Numbered from the stretch's first letter, positions 1 to 8,420 are shown. The stretch: DNA of 64,000 nt from Halorientalis sp. IM1011 (GCF_001989615.1 NZ_CP019067.1:2976001-3040000), one strand, 5' to 3'. Numbers and translations are program-made. Notes: generated from the sequence alone by a model not told the origin.

Positions 1-1
1 G

Positions 2-637
2 GAGACGGCCTTCGTCAAGACGATGAACCGGACCGACGCCGAGCGGACCGGCGAGGGCGGCGACTTCGACAGCACAGTAGAGAACCTCGCGTGGGAGGGG
101 TTGTGTCGACTTTCCACCGCCATCCCGTCGACCGCCCCGTACGCGACTCGGTTGGCCGCGTGGTCGTTCTCGTCCGACCGGGCTGTCGGTCCGAGTCACG
201 AGCTGTTCGCCCACGACCGGACGGTCCGGTTCGCCGAGAGCGAGTGGAGCGTCCCCGCCGACGAGGTCGCGCCGGCGATACGGGAACTCAGAAGCTGGAT
301 CGAGCGCCACGACGAACCGGTCACGTTCCCTGTCGAGGTCCGATACGTCGCGGGCGACGACATCCCGCTCAGCCCCGCCTATGGCCGTGACTCGGGGTTC
401 GTCGCGGTCCACAAGTACCACCGCAAACCCCACGAGCGGTACTTCGACGCCGCCGCCTCGATCTTCCGAGAGCGCGACGGCCGGCCCCACTGGGGGAAAC
501 TCCACTCGCTCGACGGCACGGACGTCCCCCGACTCTACCCCGAGTGGGAGACCTTCGAGCGGTGTCGCGAGGAGTGTGACCCCGACCGACTGTTCCAGAA
601 CGACCACCTCGACCGCTTGTTCGCCGACCGGGACTGA
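2..637 (+). CDS. D-arabinono-1,4-lactone oxidase-type FAD oxidoreductase, C-terminal part (5' end outside window)
   Basis: The reading frame is open from the window edge, so only the C-terminal portion is present; the first in-frame Met (position 23) is probably internal. The visible part matches the C-terminal ALO domain of FAD-linked sugar-lactone oxidases: a PVEVRYV strand, then 'PHWGKLH', 'LYPEWETF' and the terminal pattern 'DPDRLFQNDHLDRLF' typical of the family. The FAD-binding half would lie upstream. Family members oxidise aldonolactones or alditols; the substrate here cannot be read from the fragment. The fold assignment is firm, the substrate is inference. Confidence 0.85.
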   Translation, partial: ETAFVKTMNRTDAERTGEGGDFDSTVENLAWEGLCRLSTAIPSTAPYATRLAAWSFSSDRAVGPSHELFAHDRTVRFAESEWSVPADEVAPAIRELRSWIERHDEPVTFPVEVRYVAGDDIPLSPAYGRDSGFVAVHKYHRKPHERYFDAAASIFRERDGRPHWGKLHSLDGTDVPRLYPEWETFERCREECDPDRLFQNDHLDRLFADRD

Positions 638-729
638 CTGCTCCGGTCACCGAGCCGCCACACTCGACCGATACGATCGCGGGACCGATGCGGAAACACA
701 CCCACCAGATCAGCCCCGAGAGATAGCGG

Positions 730-918
730 TTACCGATCGCCGTCCCAGTCCGTCCGACACGACCCGTTACAGAAATGTGCCGACTGGACCTGTGCGTCTT
801 CGATCCAGGTGACGACGCGGTGGTCCGGTTCGTCGACGACGACATCTCCACACGTCTCACAGGCGGGCGCGTCGTCCTCCGATACGTCTTCGCCGATATC
901 CGATGTCGGATCGACCAT
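730..918 (-). CDS. small zinc-finger protein (haloarchaeal, DUF7576-like)
   Basis: A 62-residue acidic protein with a Cys-x2-Cys pair (CETC) and a later Cys-x3-Cys pair (CNGSC), so a single treble-clef-like zinc site is likely. The start was placed at the ATG at 918, not the longer form at 954, because an AT-rich box (minus-strand GGATTAAGTA, around 943-950) sits about 27 nt upstream, the spacing of a leaderless haloarchaeal promoter. It resembles the many uncharacterised haloarchaeal mini zinc-finger proteins; the role is unknown. Downstream it runs toward the oxidase gene end to end. Confidence 0.7.
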   Translation of the reverse strand: MVDPTSDIGEDVSEDDAPACETCGDVVVDEPDHRVVTWIEDAQVQSAHFCNGSCRTDWDGDR

Positions 919-1005
919 TGGGTGTACCTGTGGAACCGACGTACTTAATCCCACATATCGGCACCGAACGACGCAGGTTCACGGCCGTCCGTCTGTGGCC
1001 GGGAA

Positions 1006-1857
1006 TCAGATCGTTCGTTCGTACTCGGGATCGAACATCTGTGCGGAGAGGGGCGCAGGGTCGCCCTCGGTGAGGTTGTACTCGCCGAAGTCGGTGACGC
1101 CGGCCTCGGAGAGCAGTTCCTCGTCGTAGACCGCCTCGCCGGTGAACTCCGTGGGGTCTCGCGAGAGGATCTCCATGACCGTGTCGGCGACGATCTGGGG
1201 GGTCCGCCAGTCGTCTTCGGTGCCCATGCCGAAGTAGCGGGTCGCCCGCGTATCGATGGCAGTCACCGGCCAGAAGGAGTTACAGCCGATGTCGTACCCA
1301 CCGAGTTCCTGAGCCAGTGAGAGCGTGACGAAGGACATCCCCATCTTCGACCACGAGTAGGCGGCCTTGCCCGGCGAGCGGTCGATCTCGACCGGCGGGG
1401 CGTTCGTCAGGATCCAGGCGTCCTCCTCGACCTCCTTGAGGTGGTCGATGAACGCCCGGGAGATCAGGTAGGTCCCGCGGACGTTGACCTCGTTCATGAG
1501 GTCGTAGCGATTGGCCGGCATCTGCTCGACGTTAGCCATCTGGATCGCGCTGGCGTTGTTGATGACGATGTTGATCTCACCCATCTCGTCGATAGCCTCC
1601 TCCACAGCGGCCTCGACGGCGTCCTCGTCGCGAACGTTCAGCTGAATCGCGTGGGTGTCGACGCCCTTCTCGGCGCACTCCTCGGCCGTCTTGTGGATCG
1701 TCCCTTCCAGATCGCTGTCGGAGTCGTCGACGGTCTTGCCCGTCGAGACGATGTTACAGCCTGCCTCGGCGAGTTCGAGGGCGAGCGTCTTGCCGATGCC
1801 GCGGGTAGTTCCAGTGATGAACGCGGTCTGACCGCTCAGGTCGGGTGTCTCGATCAT
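1006..1857 (-). CDS. short-chain dehydrogenase/reductase (HSDL2-like SDR)
   Basis: A 283-residue classical SDR. The Rossmann motif TGTTRGIG is at residues 15-22, NNAS in the middle, and the catalytic YxxxK as Y167-x3-K171. The start at 1857 (MIETPDL) places the Rossmann motif at the usual distance; the upstream extension is Arg-rich non-coding frame. The sequence 'ILTNAPPVEI' aligns with the 'ISPP' segment of HSDL2-type SDRs, and the usual catalytic Ser is replaced by Ala (residue 153). That could mean altered catalysis or a different proton relay. Substrate unknown; lipid or acyl-CoA metabolism is a guess from the HSDL2 likeness. Confidence 0.85.
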   Translation of the reverse strand: MIETPDLSGQTAFITGTTRGIGKTLALELAEAGCNIVSTGKTVDDSDSDLEGTIHKTAEECAEKGVDTHAIQLNVRDEDAVEAAVEEAIDEMGEINIVINNASAIQMANVEQMPANRYDLMNEVNVRGTYLISRAFIDHLKEVEEDAWILTNAPPVEIDRSPGKAAYSWSKMGMSFVTLSLAQELGGYDIGCNSFWPVTAIDTRATRYFGMGTEDDWRTPQIVADTVMEILSRDPTEFTGEAVYDEELLSEAGVTDFGEYNLTEGDPAPLSAQMFDPEYERTI

Positions 1858-1943
1858 CCGTGAGTGGTCCACTCTGGCATACCTCAAATAACTCCTGCAA
1901 CGGCAGTCCCTACGGGAAGCGGTGGATCGAGCCGAACGCCGTG

Positions 1944-1951
1944 AAATTAAG
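1944..1951 (+). promoter_or_regulatory. TATA box of a leaderless promoter for the 34-aa membrane peptide
   Basis: The element 'aaattaag' lies 25-32 nt upstream of the ATG at 1976, the spacing expected when transcription starts at or next to the start codon. It supports reading the tiny ORF downstream as a real gene. Confidence 0.5.
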
Positions 1952-1975
1952 TCCCGGCCCGTCGAACCGTCGGGT

Positions 1976-2080
1976 ATGTCCGCTGCCGTCGCCGCCAACG
2001 CCAAACGTCTCGTCGTCTGGCTCGTGAGCTTCGCGGTCGCCGCCGTCGCCGTCGCCCTCGCGACCGGGACCGTTCCCTGA
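1976..2080 (+). CDS. 34-aa single-span membrane peptide
   Basis: ATG at 1976, TGA at 2078-2080, encoding 34 residues: a short basic N-terminus (NAKR), then a hydrophobic run of about 20 residues rich in Val and Ala, ending ATGTVP. One transmembrane helix is predicted. It has its own TATA-like box at leaderless spacing and ends one base before the stop of the convergent nucleotidylyltransferase gene. The function is unknown. Tiny one-helix proteins are common and under-annotated in haloarchaea; an alternative is a chance ORF in Val/Ala-coding GC-rich DNA. Confidence 0.5.
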   Translation: MSAAVAANAKRLVVWLVSFAVAAVAVALATGTVP

Positions 2081-2081
2081 A

Positions 2082-3263
2082 CTACCGATCTCGCGTCACG
2101 CTCTCGCCCGGCTCGCTCGTCGCCCCGGGTGAGAGGGTCACGCCCGGATTTAGGCTCGTGTTGATACCGGTCTTGGCTTCGTCGCCGGCGACGACGCCGA
2201 ACTTCCGGCGGCCGGTCGAGACGCGGTCGCCCTTGACCGTCAACTCCACAGGTCGATCGTCGTGCCGGAGGTTGGCCACCTGCGTGCCCGCGCCGAAGTT
2301 CACGTCCCGTCCGAGGACGCTGTCGCCGACGTAGGACAGGTGGGGGACGTTCGACCCCTGCATGATCACGCTGTTTTTGACCTCGACGCCGTTGCCGACG
2401 TGGACGTTTTCACAGAGCAGCGTCGACCCACGGACGTACGCGTTCGGTCCCACGTCCGCGCCGCTGCGAATCAGCGCCGGTCCCTCGATCACGACCCCCG
2501 GTTCGACCGTCGCGCCCTCCTCGACGACGACCGGCCCCCGGAGGTCGGCGTCCCCGCTCACCTCGCCCCTGACCGCGGGTTCGAGGTCTCCCAGTTTCCA
2601 CTCGTTGGCCTCCAGTAGTTCCCACGGGCGGCCGACGCCGAGCCAGCGGTCCACGTCGACCGTCCGTACGTCGAACTCCGAGATAACCCGCTCCAGCACG
2701 TCGGTGATCTCGTGTTCGCCGCGCTCGCTCATCGGCACGTCCAGCCAGTCCCGTGCCTCCGACGGGAAGACGTACGCGCCGACGTTGATCCGGTTCGACG
2801 GCGGCTCCTCGGGTTTCTCGACGATACCCTCGACCGTACCGTCCTGTACGTCGAACACGCCGTAGGGGGTGGGGTCCTCGACGGCGTAGGTGCCGACCGC
2901 TGGACCGCCGGAGAACAGATCGGCGAGCGCGCCCGGATCGTAGAGGTCGTCGCCGTTCAGCACCGCGAACTCGCCCTCGATGTGGTCCTCGGCGGCTTTC
3001 ACGGCGTGGGCCGTCCCGAGCTGTTCGTCCTGCACGGCGTAGGAGACCGGGACGCCCCGGTAGCGCTCGCCGAAGTGCTCGCGAACGACCGCCTGTTCGT
3101 AGCCGACGACGAAGATCAGTTCGTCGACGCCGGCCGCCACCGCCGCGTCGGCGGTGTGGGCGCAGAGCGGCCGGTCGGCCACTGGCAACATCGGTTTCGG
3201 CAGCGACGCCGTCAGCGGACGCATCCGCGTCCCCTCTCCCGCGGCGAGGATCACAGCCTGCAT
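2082..3263 (-). CDS. bifunctional sugar-1-phosphate nucleotidylyltransferase/acyltransferase (GlmU/RmlA-like)
   Basis: A 393-residue two-domain enzyme. The N-terminal nucleotidyltransferase domain starts with the signature 'ILAAGEGTRMRPLT' followed by 'PKPMLPVADRPL'. The metal-binding region is 'NGDDLYDPG', and 'GVFDV..VEKPEEP' and 'NVGAYVF' are typical of the family. From about residue 230 the sequence changes to left-handed beta-helix hexapeptide repeats (GPVVVEEGATVEPGVVIEGP and onward) ending 'TGINTSLNPGVTLSPGA'. It should make an NDP-sugar, possibly UDP-N-acetylglucosamine or dTDP/UDP-glucose, for surface glycans; the exact substrate is not decidable here. Confidence 0.88.
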   Translation of the reverse strand: MQAVILAAGEGTRMRPLTASLPKPMLPVADRPLCAHTADAAVAAGVDELIFVVGYEQAVVREHFGERYRGVPVSYAVQDEQLGTAHAVKAAEDHIEGEFAVLNGDDLYDPGALADLFSGGPAVGTYAVEDPTPYGVFDVQDGTVEGIVEKPEEPPSNRINVGAYVFPSEARDWLDVPMSERGEHEITDVLERVISEFDVRTVDVDRWLGVGRPWELLEANEWKLGDLEPAVRGEVSGDADLRGPVVVEEGATVEPGVVIEGPALIRSGADVGPNAYVRGSTLLCENVHVGNGVEVKNSVIMQGSNVPHLSYVGDSVLGRDVNFGAGTQVANLRHDDRPVELTVKGDRVSTGRRKFGVVAGDEAKTGINTSLNPGVTLSPGATSEPGESVTRDR

Positions 3264-3338
3264 GCCCGGCCCTGCCGCTTACACCCACAAAGCCCTACCG
3301 ACTGTTGGTCGGCGTAGGGACTCTATTCTGATAGGTCG

Positions 3339-4166
3339 TCAGTCCTCGTCCTGCGGTGCGGGCTCGTTGAACACCTCGGCGTTCGGCTTCTGGACGCTCA
3401 TCGTCGGTGCGTCGAGGTCGAGTTCGTTCACGAAGGAGAACTCGCCCTCGCCGTCGGGGGAGTCCCCGGTGGTCCAGGGCTTCCCCGGGTCCTCTTTGCG
3501 CTCCGTACTGGTCCCCATGAACGCGTAGTTGAACTCCTGGTTCTCCATCTCGTCGGGGAAGCTGTCGGGGATGGGGTGGACATCGAGCACCTTCTCGGGG
3601 TCGCCCAGCGACTTCAAAAGCGAGATCCACTGGTTCTGGTGCATCGTGTCGCGGCCGACCAGATAGGACAGCATGTCTTTCATCCCGGGGTCGTCGGTCG
3701 CGTTCCAGAGCCGGGTCGCCAGCAACCGGCCGGTCGACTCGGCCATGATGTTCGCGTACATGTCCGAGGCGAGGTTCCCGCTCGCGACGATCCACGAGCC
3801 GTTGAACGGCACGCCGTTCGAGTCGGCGGCCACCGGGTTCATCCCACCGCTCAGGAGCTGTCGCGGTTGCATGTGGGCCAGCGTCTCCATGTCCTCGTTC
3901 AGTTCGGCGGGCGCGTTCTGAAGGTTCTTCTTGACCGCCGTCGCGAGCATCTCGATGTGGCCCAGTTCCTCGGCGGCCGTGTCCAGCAGCACCTCGCGAT
4001 ACTCCTCGTGTTCGTCCGGGACCGACCACGCCTGGAACATGTACTGCATGGCGACGCGCATCTCCCCCTCGACGCCGCCGATCGCCTGCTGGAGCATCTT
4101 CCCGAACACCGGATCCGGGTCCTCTACCTCGACCTCGTACTGGAGTCTGTCGTCGTGGTAAAACAC
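3339..4166 (-). CDS. manganese catalase family protein
   Basis: A 275-residue ferritin-like protein. The di-manganese ligands are visible in 'GGVEGEMRVAMQYMFQAW', 'EELGHIEML' and 'GRDTMHQNQW'. It is expected to disproportionate hydrogen peroxide in the cytoplasm. The frame stays open to an ATG at 4385, but that extension is translated tRNA debris; the family start motif (V/M-FYHDDRLQYEVEVEDP) begins at a GTG at 4164-4166, so I use that. The C-terminal tail carries the acidic, Pro-rich haloarchaeal extension. Its promoter must lie within the duplicated tRNA-derived region upstream. Confidence 0.9.
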   Translation of the reverse strand: MFYHDDRLQYEVEVEDPDPVFGKMLQQAIGGVEGEMRVAMQYMFQAWSVPDEHEEYREVLLDTAAEELGHIEMLATAVKKNLQNAPAELNEDMETLAHMQPRQLLSGGMNPVAADSNGVPFNGSWIVASGNLASDMYANIMAESTGRLLATRLWNATDDPGMKDMLSYLVGRDTMHQNQWISLLKSLGDPEKVLDVHPIPDSFPDEMENQEFNYAFMGTSTERKEDPGKPWTTGDSPDGEGEFSFVNELDLDAPTMSVQKPNAEVFNEPAPQDED

Positions 4167-4264
4167 GGTTCCAGCGGCTAGTCCACGATGACGCGAAAAA
4201 CCGTTCTTGCGCGTCGGTTCGAGACTGACACGATTCGAATTCCGACCGCTCACTGTCGGAGGGC

Positions 4265-4429
4265 CCGCTCGGCGTTGGCATGGCTCGTCGGACGAATTGT
4301 CGGAGAAGGGGCAGGATTTGGACCAGAGGAAGACATTCCTGCTCGGGCCTTCGGCCCTGCGCGGGCTGTGACTTCCAGGGTTCAAATCCCGTGTCCCACT
4401 TCACCCGAACGAACCGCTCGGCGTTGGCA
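4265..4429 (-). repeat. duplicated tRNA 3'-end debris downstream of the tRNA-like gene
   Basis: The 16-mer CCGCTCGGCGTTGGCA occurs at 4265-4280 and again at 4414-4429. Each copy is followed by a copy of the tRNA 3' end: 4305-4325 matches 4458-4478 with two mismatches in 21. Between them, at 4378-4390, lies an inverted T-arm (GGGTTCAAATCCC) that can pair with 4314-4324, and a perfect GGGCC-TTC-GGCCC hairpin at 4345-4357. The layout suggests an old tandem duplication or an integration/excision scar at the tRNA 3' end. The same layout follows the other two tRNAs in the window. Confidence 0.7.
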
Positions 4430-4455
4430 CGCCTCGCGGGGAAATTCGGCTGAAG

Positions 4456-4561
4456 CGGAAGGGGCGGGATTTGAACCACGCGAAGCCCATTGCGGGTTAT
4501 ACCGATAGCCGGATTTCTGGCATGTCCAACCATCGGCGCTCTACCACTGAGCCACCCTTCC
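4456..4561 (-). tRNA. tRNA-like gene, isotype not resolved (possibly tRNA-Ser; intron-bearing or degenerate)
   Basis: Acceptor GGAAGGG (5' end at 4561) pairs fully with CCCTTCC, the discriminator is G, and the D-arm is GCTC-AGTGGTA-GAGC. A perfect CCGAT/ATCGG anticodon stem follows, but it encloses 25 nt instead of 7. A long variable region of about 20 nt and a G discriminator hint at tRNA-Ser. The T-stem (GCG-T-GG with CCCGC) needs a bulged T. No placement of an intron gives a canonical anticodon preceded by U33 and a clean bulge-helix-bulge, so this may be a pseudo-tRNA. A tRNAscan-SE/SPLITS run would settle it. Confidence 0.5.
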
Positions 4562-4627
4562 AGACGCCAAACATTTAGATTCCGATCGGTATGAACCCTA
4601 CGGTGCCCCCGAAATCGACCGCCTCGG

Positions 4628-5914
4628 TCACCACTCGTACGCCCGGGCCCGCCGGCGGACGTCCGCGGCGTCGACACCGACGTGGTTGCCGTCCTCGTAC
4701 AGCACCGCCCCGTCGACCATCGTGAACGCCACGTCGTCACCGTGAGCCGAGAAGACCAGATGGGAGTAGACGTCGTGGATCGGCACCGACCGCATCCGAT
4801 CCGTCCGCAGCCCGATCACGTCGGCTCTCCAGCCCTCGCGAAGGCGGCCGACGCGGTCGAACCCGGCAGCCTGCGCGCCGTGTTCGGTCGCCATCTCGAA
4901 CACGGTCCGGGCGGGAAGTGTCGTGGGATCTAGCGCGTCGACCTTCCCCAGAAGGCTGGCCTGGCGCATCTCCGTGAAAGGGTCGAGCGTGTTGTTGCAG
5001 GGCGGGCCGTCGTTGCCCAGCGCGACGGTGATCCCGCGGTCGAGGTAGTCCGCGACCGGCGCGACACCAGAGGCGAGTTTCATGTTCGCAGACGGGCAAT
5101 GCGTGACGTGAGTCCCCGTTTCGGCCAGAATCTCCCGTTCGCGCTCGTCGGTCCAGACGCAGTGGGCGAGCACCACGTCGTCGCCGGTCAGCCCGACCTC
5201 GTGGAGCCACTCGACGTTGCGCATACCGGTCTCGCGCTCGATCCGTTCGATCTCGCCGCGATTCTCGCTGGCGTGGGTGTGAAGCCGGACGCCGTCGTAC
5301 GCGTCGGCCAACTCCCGCGCCCCGCGCAGGCACTCCTCGGTGCAACTGATCGCGAACCGCGGCGTGACGGCGTACTGGACCCGCCCACCGTGAGTGTCGT
5401 GATACCGTTCGATCAGTCGCTCGCTCTCGGCCAGCGCGTCGGCGGCGGACTCGACTAGTCCCGGCGGGGAGTCCCGGTTCATCAGCACCTTCCCCATTCG
5501 GGCGCGGATCCCGAGGTCGCCCGCCGCCTCGAATGCCTGCTCGGCGTGGTGGACCGAGAGGTGGTCGATCACGGTCGTCGTCCCGGATTCGATGGCTTCC
5601 AGATACCCCACCTCGGCCGCGAGGCGCATGCCTTCCCCATCCAGCGCCGCCTCCATCGGCAGGACGTGTTCGGTGAGCCACTCTAGCAGTTCGGTGTCGT
5701 CAGCGATCCCGCGCCCGAGCGACTGGACGGAGTGAACGTGGCCGCCAACCAGTCCCGGCGCGAGGACGTCGTACTCGAGGCGTTCGTGGTCGGGATAGCG
5801 CTCCCGGAGGTCGTCGGCCGATCCGACGGCCTCGATCCGGTCGCCGTCGACGACGACCGCACCGTCCTCGATCACCGTCTCGTCGTCGGCCACGACCGTC
5901 CCCGCGAGTAACAT
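4628..5914 (-). CDS. amidohydrolase, 5'-deoxyadenosine/SAH/MTA deaminase-like (TRZ/ATZ family)
   Basis: A 428-residue metal-dependent hydrolase of the ATZ/TRZ class. Metal-binding motifs run in order: HxH in 'GGHVHSVQSLGRG', His in 'RLHTHASEN', His in 'VLAHCVWTD', and Asp in 'ALGNDGPPCNN'. It most likely deaminates 5'-deoxyadenosine, methylthioadenosine or S-adenosylhomocysteine in SAM by-product salvage; chlorohydrolase or guanine-deaminase relatives are alternatives. The start at 5914 (MLLAGTVVADDE) matches family N-termini and discards an Arg/Gly-rich extension. It is divergent from the SRAP gene with a 75-bp intergenic region. Confidence 0.85.
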   Translation of the reverse strand: MLLAGTVVADDETVIEDGAVVVDGDRIEAVGSADDLRERYPDHERLEYDVLAPGLVGGHVHSVQSLGRGIADDTELLEWLTEHVLPMEAALDGEGMRLAAEVGYLEAIESGTTTVIDHLSVHHAEQAFEAAGDLGIRARMGKVLMNRDSPPGLVESAADALAESERLIERYHDTHGGRVQYAVTPRFAISCTEECLRGARELADAYDGVRLHTHASENRGEIERIERETGMRNVEWLHEVGLTGDDVVLAHCVWTDEREREILAETGTHVTHCPSANMKLASGVAPVADYLDRGITVALGNDGPPCNNTLDPFTEMRQASLLGKVDALDPTTLPARTVFEMATEHGAQAAGFDRVGRLREGWRADVIGLRTDRMRSVPIHDVYSHLVFSAHGDDVAFTMVDGAVLYEDGNHVGVDAADVRRRARAYEW

Positions 5915-5989
5915 GCCGCCACCACGTCGACGGCCGACCGGCAAAAAGCTCCCGACAGATCCAACCGTCCACCCGCTCTATCGGTGTCC

Positions 5990-6670
5990 ATGTGTGGCCG
6001 CACCTCCCTGTTCGCGCCGGCGGCCGACCTCCGCGAGCGGTTCGACGCGACCGTCCCCGAGGAGTACCGGCCGCGGTACAACGTCGCGCCCACCGAACCC
6101 GTCGAGGTCGTCACGAACGAGGCCCCCGACCGGATCGACCGCGTTCGCTGGGGCCTCCTGCCGGAGTGGGCCGACGCCGAGGACGAGGGGTTCGTCAACG
6201 CCCGCGCCGAGACCGCCGACGAGAAACCGGCCTTCCGGGACGCCTGGGAATCCCGCCCCTGTCTCGTCCTCTCCTCGGGATTCTACGACTGGAAGCCGGC
6301 CGAGCGCGGCCCGAAACAGCCCTACCGGTTCCACCGTGAGGGTGACGTGGCCTTCGCCATGGCCGGCCTCTGGGAGCGCCGCGAGACCGATACCGGAACG
6401 CTGGACACCGTGACCGTCCTCACGACCGAACCGAACGACGTGGTCGAGCCGATCCACCACCGGATGCCCGTGATTCTCCCCCGCGACGAGGAGGAGACCT
6501 GGCTGACGGCCGATCCGGTCGAGCGCGAGGCCCTCTGCCGGCCCTATCCGGACGAGGACCTCGACGCCTATCCCATCTCCACGGCGGTCAACGACCCCAG
6601 CAACGACTCCCCGTCGGTCATCGAACCCGACGAGAGCGAGCAGTCAGGGCTGGACGAGTTCGCGGACTGA
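5990..6670 (+). CDS. SRAP-domain protein (YedK/HMCES, abasic-site DNA-protein crosslinker)
   Basis: A 226-residue SRAP protein. The start is fixed at 5990 rather than 5984 because the catalytic Cys must be residue 2 after Met removal (MCGRTSLF). Other family residues are the Asn in 'YNVAPTEPV', the Glu in 'RAETADEKPAFR' and the His in 'IHHRMPVIL'. Known SRAP proteins form a thiazolidine link between Cys2 and abasic sites in single-stranded DNA, shielding them during replication. The C-terminal 30 residues are an acidic, Ser-rich tail typical of haloarchaea. It is a single-copy housekeeping type gene with no DNA-repair neighbours here. Confidence 0.92.
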   Translation: MCGRTSLFAPAADLRERFDATVPEEYRPRYNVAPTEPVEVVTNEAPDRIDRVRWGLLPEWADAEDEGFVNARAETADEKPAFRDAWESRPCLVLSSGFYDWKPAERGPKQPYRFHREGDVAFAMAGLWERRETDTGTLDTVTVLTTEPNDVVEPIHHRMPVILPRDEEETWLTADPVEREALCRPYPDEDLDAYPISTAVNDPSNDSPSVIEPDESEQSGLDEFAD

Positions 6671-6672
6671 CC

Positions 6673-8238
6673 TCACGCGGTCCGCCGTCGGGCCAGCGCG
6701 AGCGAAACGACGCTCACGACGGCCAGGAGCACGGCCACCGCACCGAACCCAGCCCCCGACTCGTCGGTCGTGGTCCCGGAGTGGTTGGCCGGCGTCGAAT
6801 CGGTCGGAGGGGCTGCCGTGTCCGCGGCCGCCGCCGGGAGCACGTTCCCGTCGTTCGGTCCCGGTTCCGTCGTTCCGGTTTCACCCACCTGATCGGTCGC
6901 TGTACCCCGGTCGGGCGCGGCGTCGCGATCGATCCAGTTGGTCACGATGCCGGGGGTCTCCACGTCCAGGCCGTCGACACTCGCGGTGAATTCGGTCCCT
7001 GGTTCGACGGCCGAGAGATTGAGACTCGCGTCGAACGTCCCGTTCTCTCCGACTCGCGTCTCGTTCCGCCGGAGGAAGGCCCCTGCGGCCCGGGCCTCGA
7101 CCTCGATCTCCGTTCCCGGAGCCAATGGGGTGGTTCCCGAGAGCCGTGCGTCGGGCTCTGCAGCCACCTGGACGGTCCCATTCTCCCCCGTCTCGAACGT
7201 CGCGGTCCGCTCGCGAACCTCGAACCCGGCCCCGACTGTGCTCTCGTCCACGACGAGCTCGCTTTCTTCTTCGATCCAGAAGACGAGAGTGTAGCGCTCG
7301 TCGTCCTCGATTCCGCTCGCGTCACCGTCGTACCGGAGCGCGCCCGTGTCCATCACGATGGACAGCGTCGCCGCGTCGGGATCGACGTAGACGTCGAAGG
7401 CGTCGTTCTCGAAGCTCCGATCGAGTGCGATATCGGCGTCCACGGTGTCGGGACGGATCTCCAGCGAGGCGTTCTCGCCGGTCACCAGCGAGCGGAATCG
7501 GGCGGTCGCCGACTCGCCGGGCTGGGCCGCCAGCATCCCGAACACGCCGGTCGCGGTGACGTTCGCGAGCAGCGTGTCGCCGTTCGCGACTCGTTCGGTC
7601 CGGGTCGCCGTGAGGTCGCCCGGTTCGTCACCGAACTCCTCGGCCGGGGCCACGGCGAGTGTCGCGCCGTCGACCGACGCCGGACGGAGCGGGAGGGGAG
7701 TGACGGCTCGCTCGGAACCGCCGACGGTCACGTTCACGTCGTAGACGGCTGGCTCCAGCGGGTCGGTGAGCGGGTCGGTGTGGCGCGTGACGTTCGTAAT
7801 CGTTCCGCTGTCGGCCGACCACGCGCGGTCTTCGGCACCGAGGTGCCCGCCAGCGAGGAATGTGTTGAGCGAGAGCGTCACCTCGCCGTCTCCGTCGTCC
7901 GAGAATTCGACGCTCGTCAGGTACGCCTTCTCCTCGGATCCGAGGTAGAGACGTCCCGAGGAACCGTCGGGCACGCTCAGGTCGATGTCGACGATATCGC
8001 CGACCGACCCGCCGTGGCTATCATCCTGCGCCGTGGCGCTCGCCGGAACCACGATCCGACGCTCCTCATCGTCGACTGTCTCTTTCTCGTCGGCCGGTTC
8101 GACGTCGTCGGCGTGTTGTCCCGTCTGTACGGACGCACCTGCCGCCGGGACGGCGGTGATCGTGACCAGCAGGACGATTCCGAGGACGACCCCCGTCGCT
8201 GTGCTCGACGTTGCGGTGGAGAATCCCGACGATCGCAT
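6673..8238 (-). CDS. secreted surface protein with PGF-CTERM-like tail (BGTF/S-layer-like domain)
   Basis: A 521-residue exported protein. It has an N-terminal hydrophobic signal (residues about 14-36, ending PAAGASVQ), a large acidic beta-rich ectodomain, a Thr/Ser/Pro-rich linker near the C-terminus and a terminal 'GAGFGAVAVLLAVVSVVSLALARRR' segment cut here into its parts: Gly-rich start, one hydrophobic helix, Arg cluster. This tail is close to the PGF-CTERM signal handled by archaeosortase A. The ectodomain resembles surface proteins annotated with BGTF or DUF7827 domains; that domain name is from memory and less certain. Confidence 0.75.
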   Translation of the reverse strand: MRSSGFSTATSSTATGVVLGIVLLVTITAVPAAGASVQTGQHADDVEPADEKETVDDEERRIVVPASATAQDDSHGGSVGDIVDIDLSVPDGSSGRLYLGSEEKAYLTSVEFSDDGDGEVTLSLNTFLAGGHLGAEDRAWSADSGTITNVTRHTDPLTDPLEPAVYDVNVTVGGSERAVTPLPLRPASVDGATLAVAPAEEFGDEPGDLTATRTERVANGDTLLANVTATGVFGMLAAQPGESATARFRSLVTGENASLEIRPDTVDADIALDRSFENDAFDVYVDPDAATLSIVMDTGALRYDGDASGIEDDERYTLVFWIEEESELVVDESTVGAGFEVRERTATFETGENGTVQVAAEPDARLSGTTPLAPGTEIEVEARAAGAFLRRNETRVGENGTFDASLNLSAVEPGTEFTASVDGLDVETPGIVTNWIDRDAAPDRGTATDQVGETGTTEPGPNDGNVLPAAAADTAAPPTDSTPANHSGTTTDESGAGFGAVAVLLAVVSVVSLALARRRTA

Positions 8239-8420
8239 GCGGTCGGACTACCGCCTCCCCGCTCATTGTTACGCGTCGGGTTCCGTTGGCCACGCGACGG
8301 TTACCCGCTGGAAGTCACTCACTTACCACGACCGGGATCACAGAATGCGACGAGCGGCTAGCCTGTGAACTGAGTTTGACGAAGCGGTTCGTTTGCAGTA
8401 ACGGGTTTGCAGACAAGCAT

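Noticed and set aside
4167..4385. 73-residue N-terminal extension of the manganese catalase
   Set aside because: It translates duplicated tRNA debris; family proteins start at the GTG-encoded residue at 4166.
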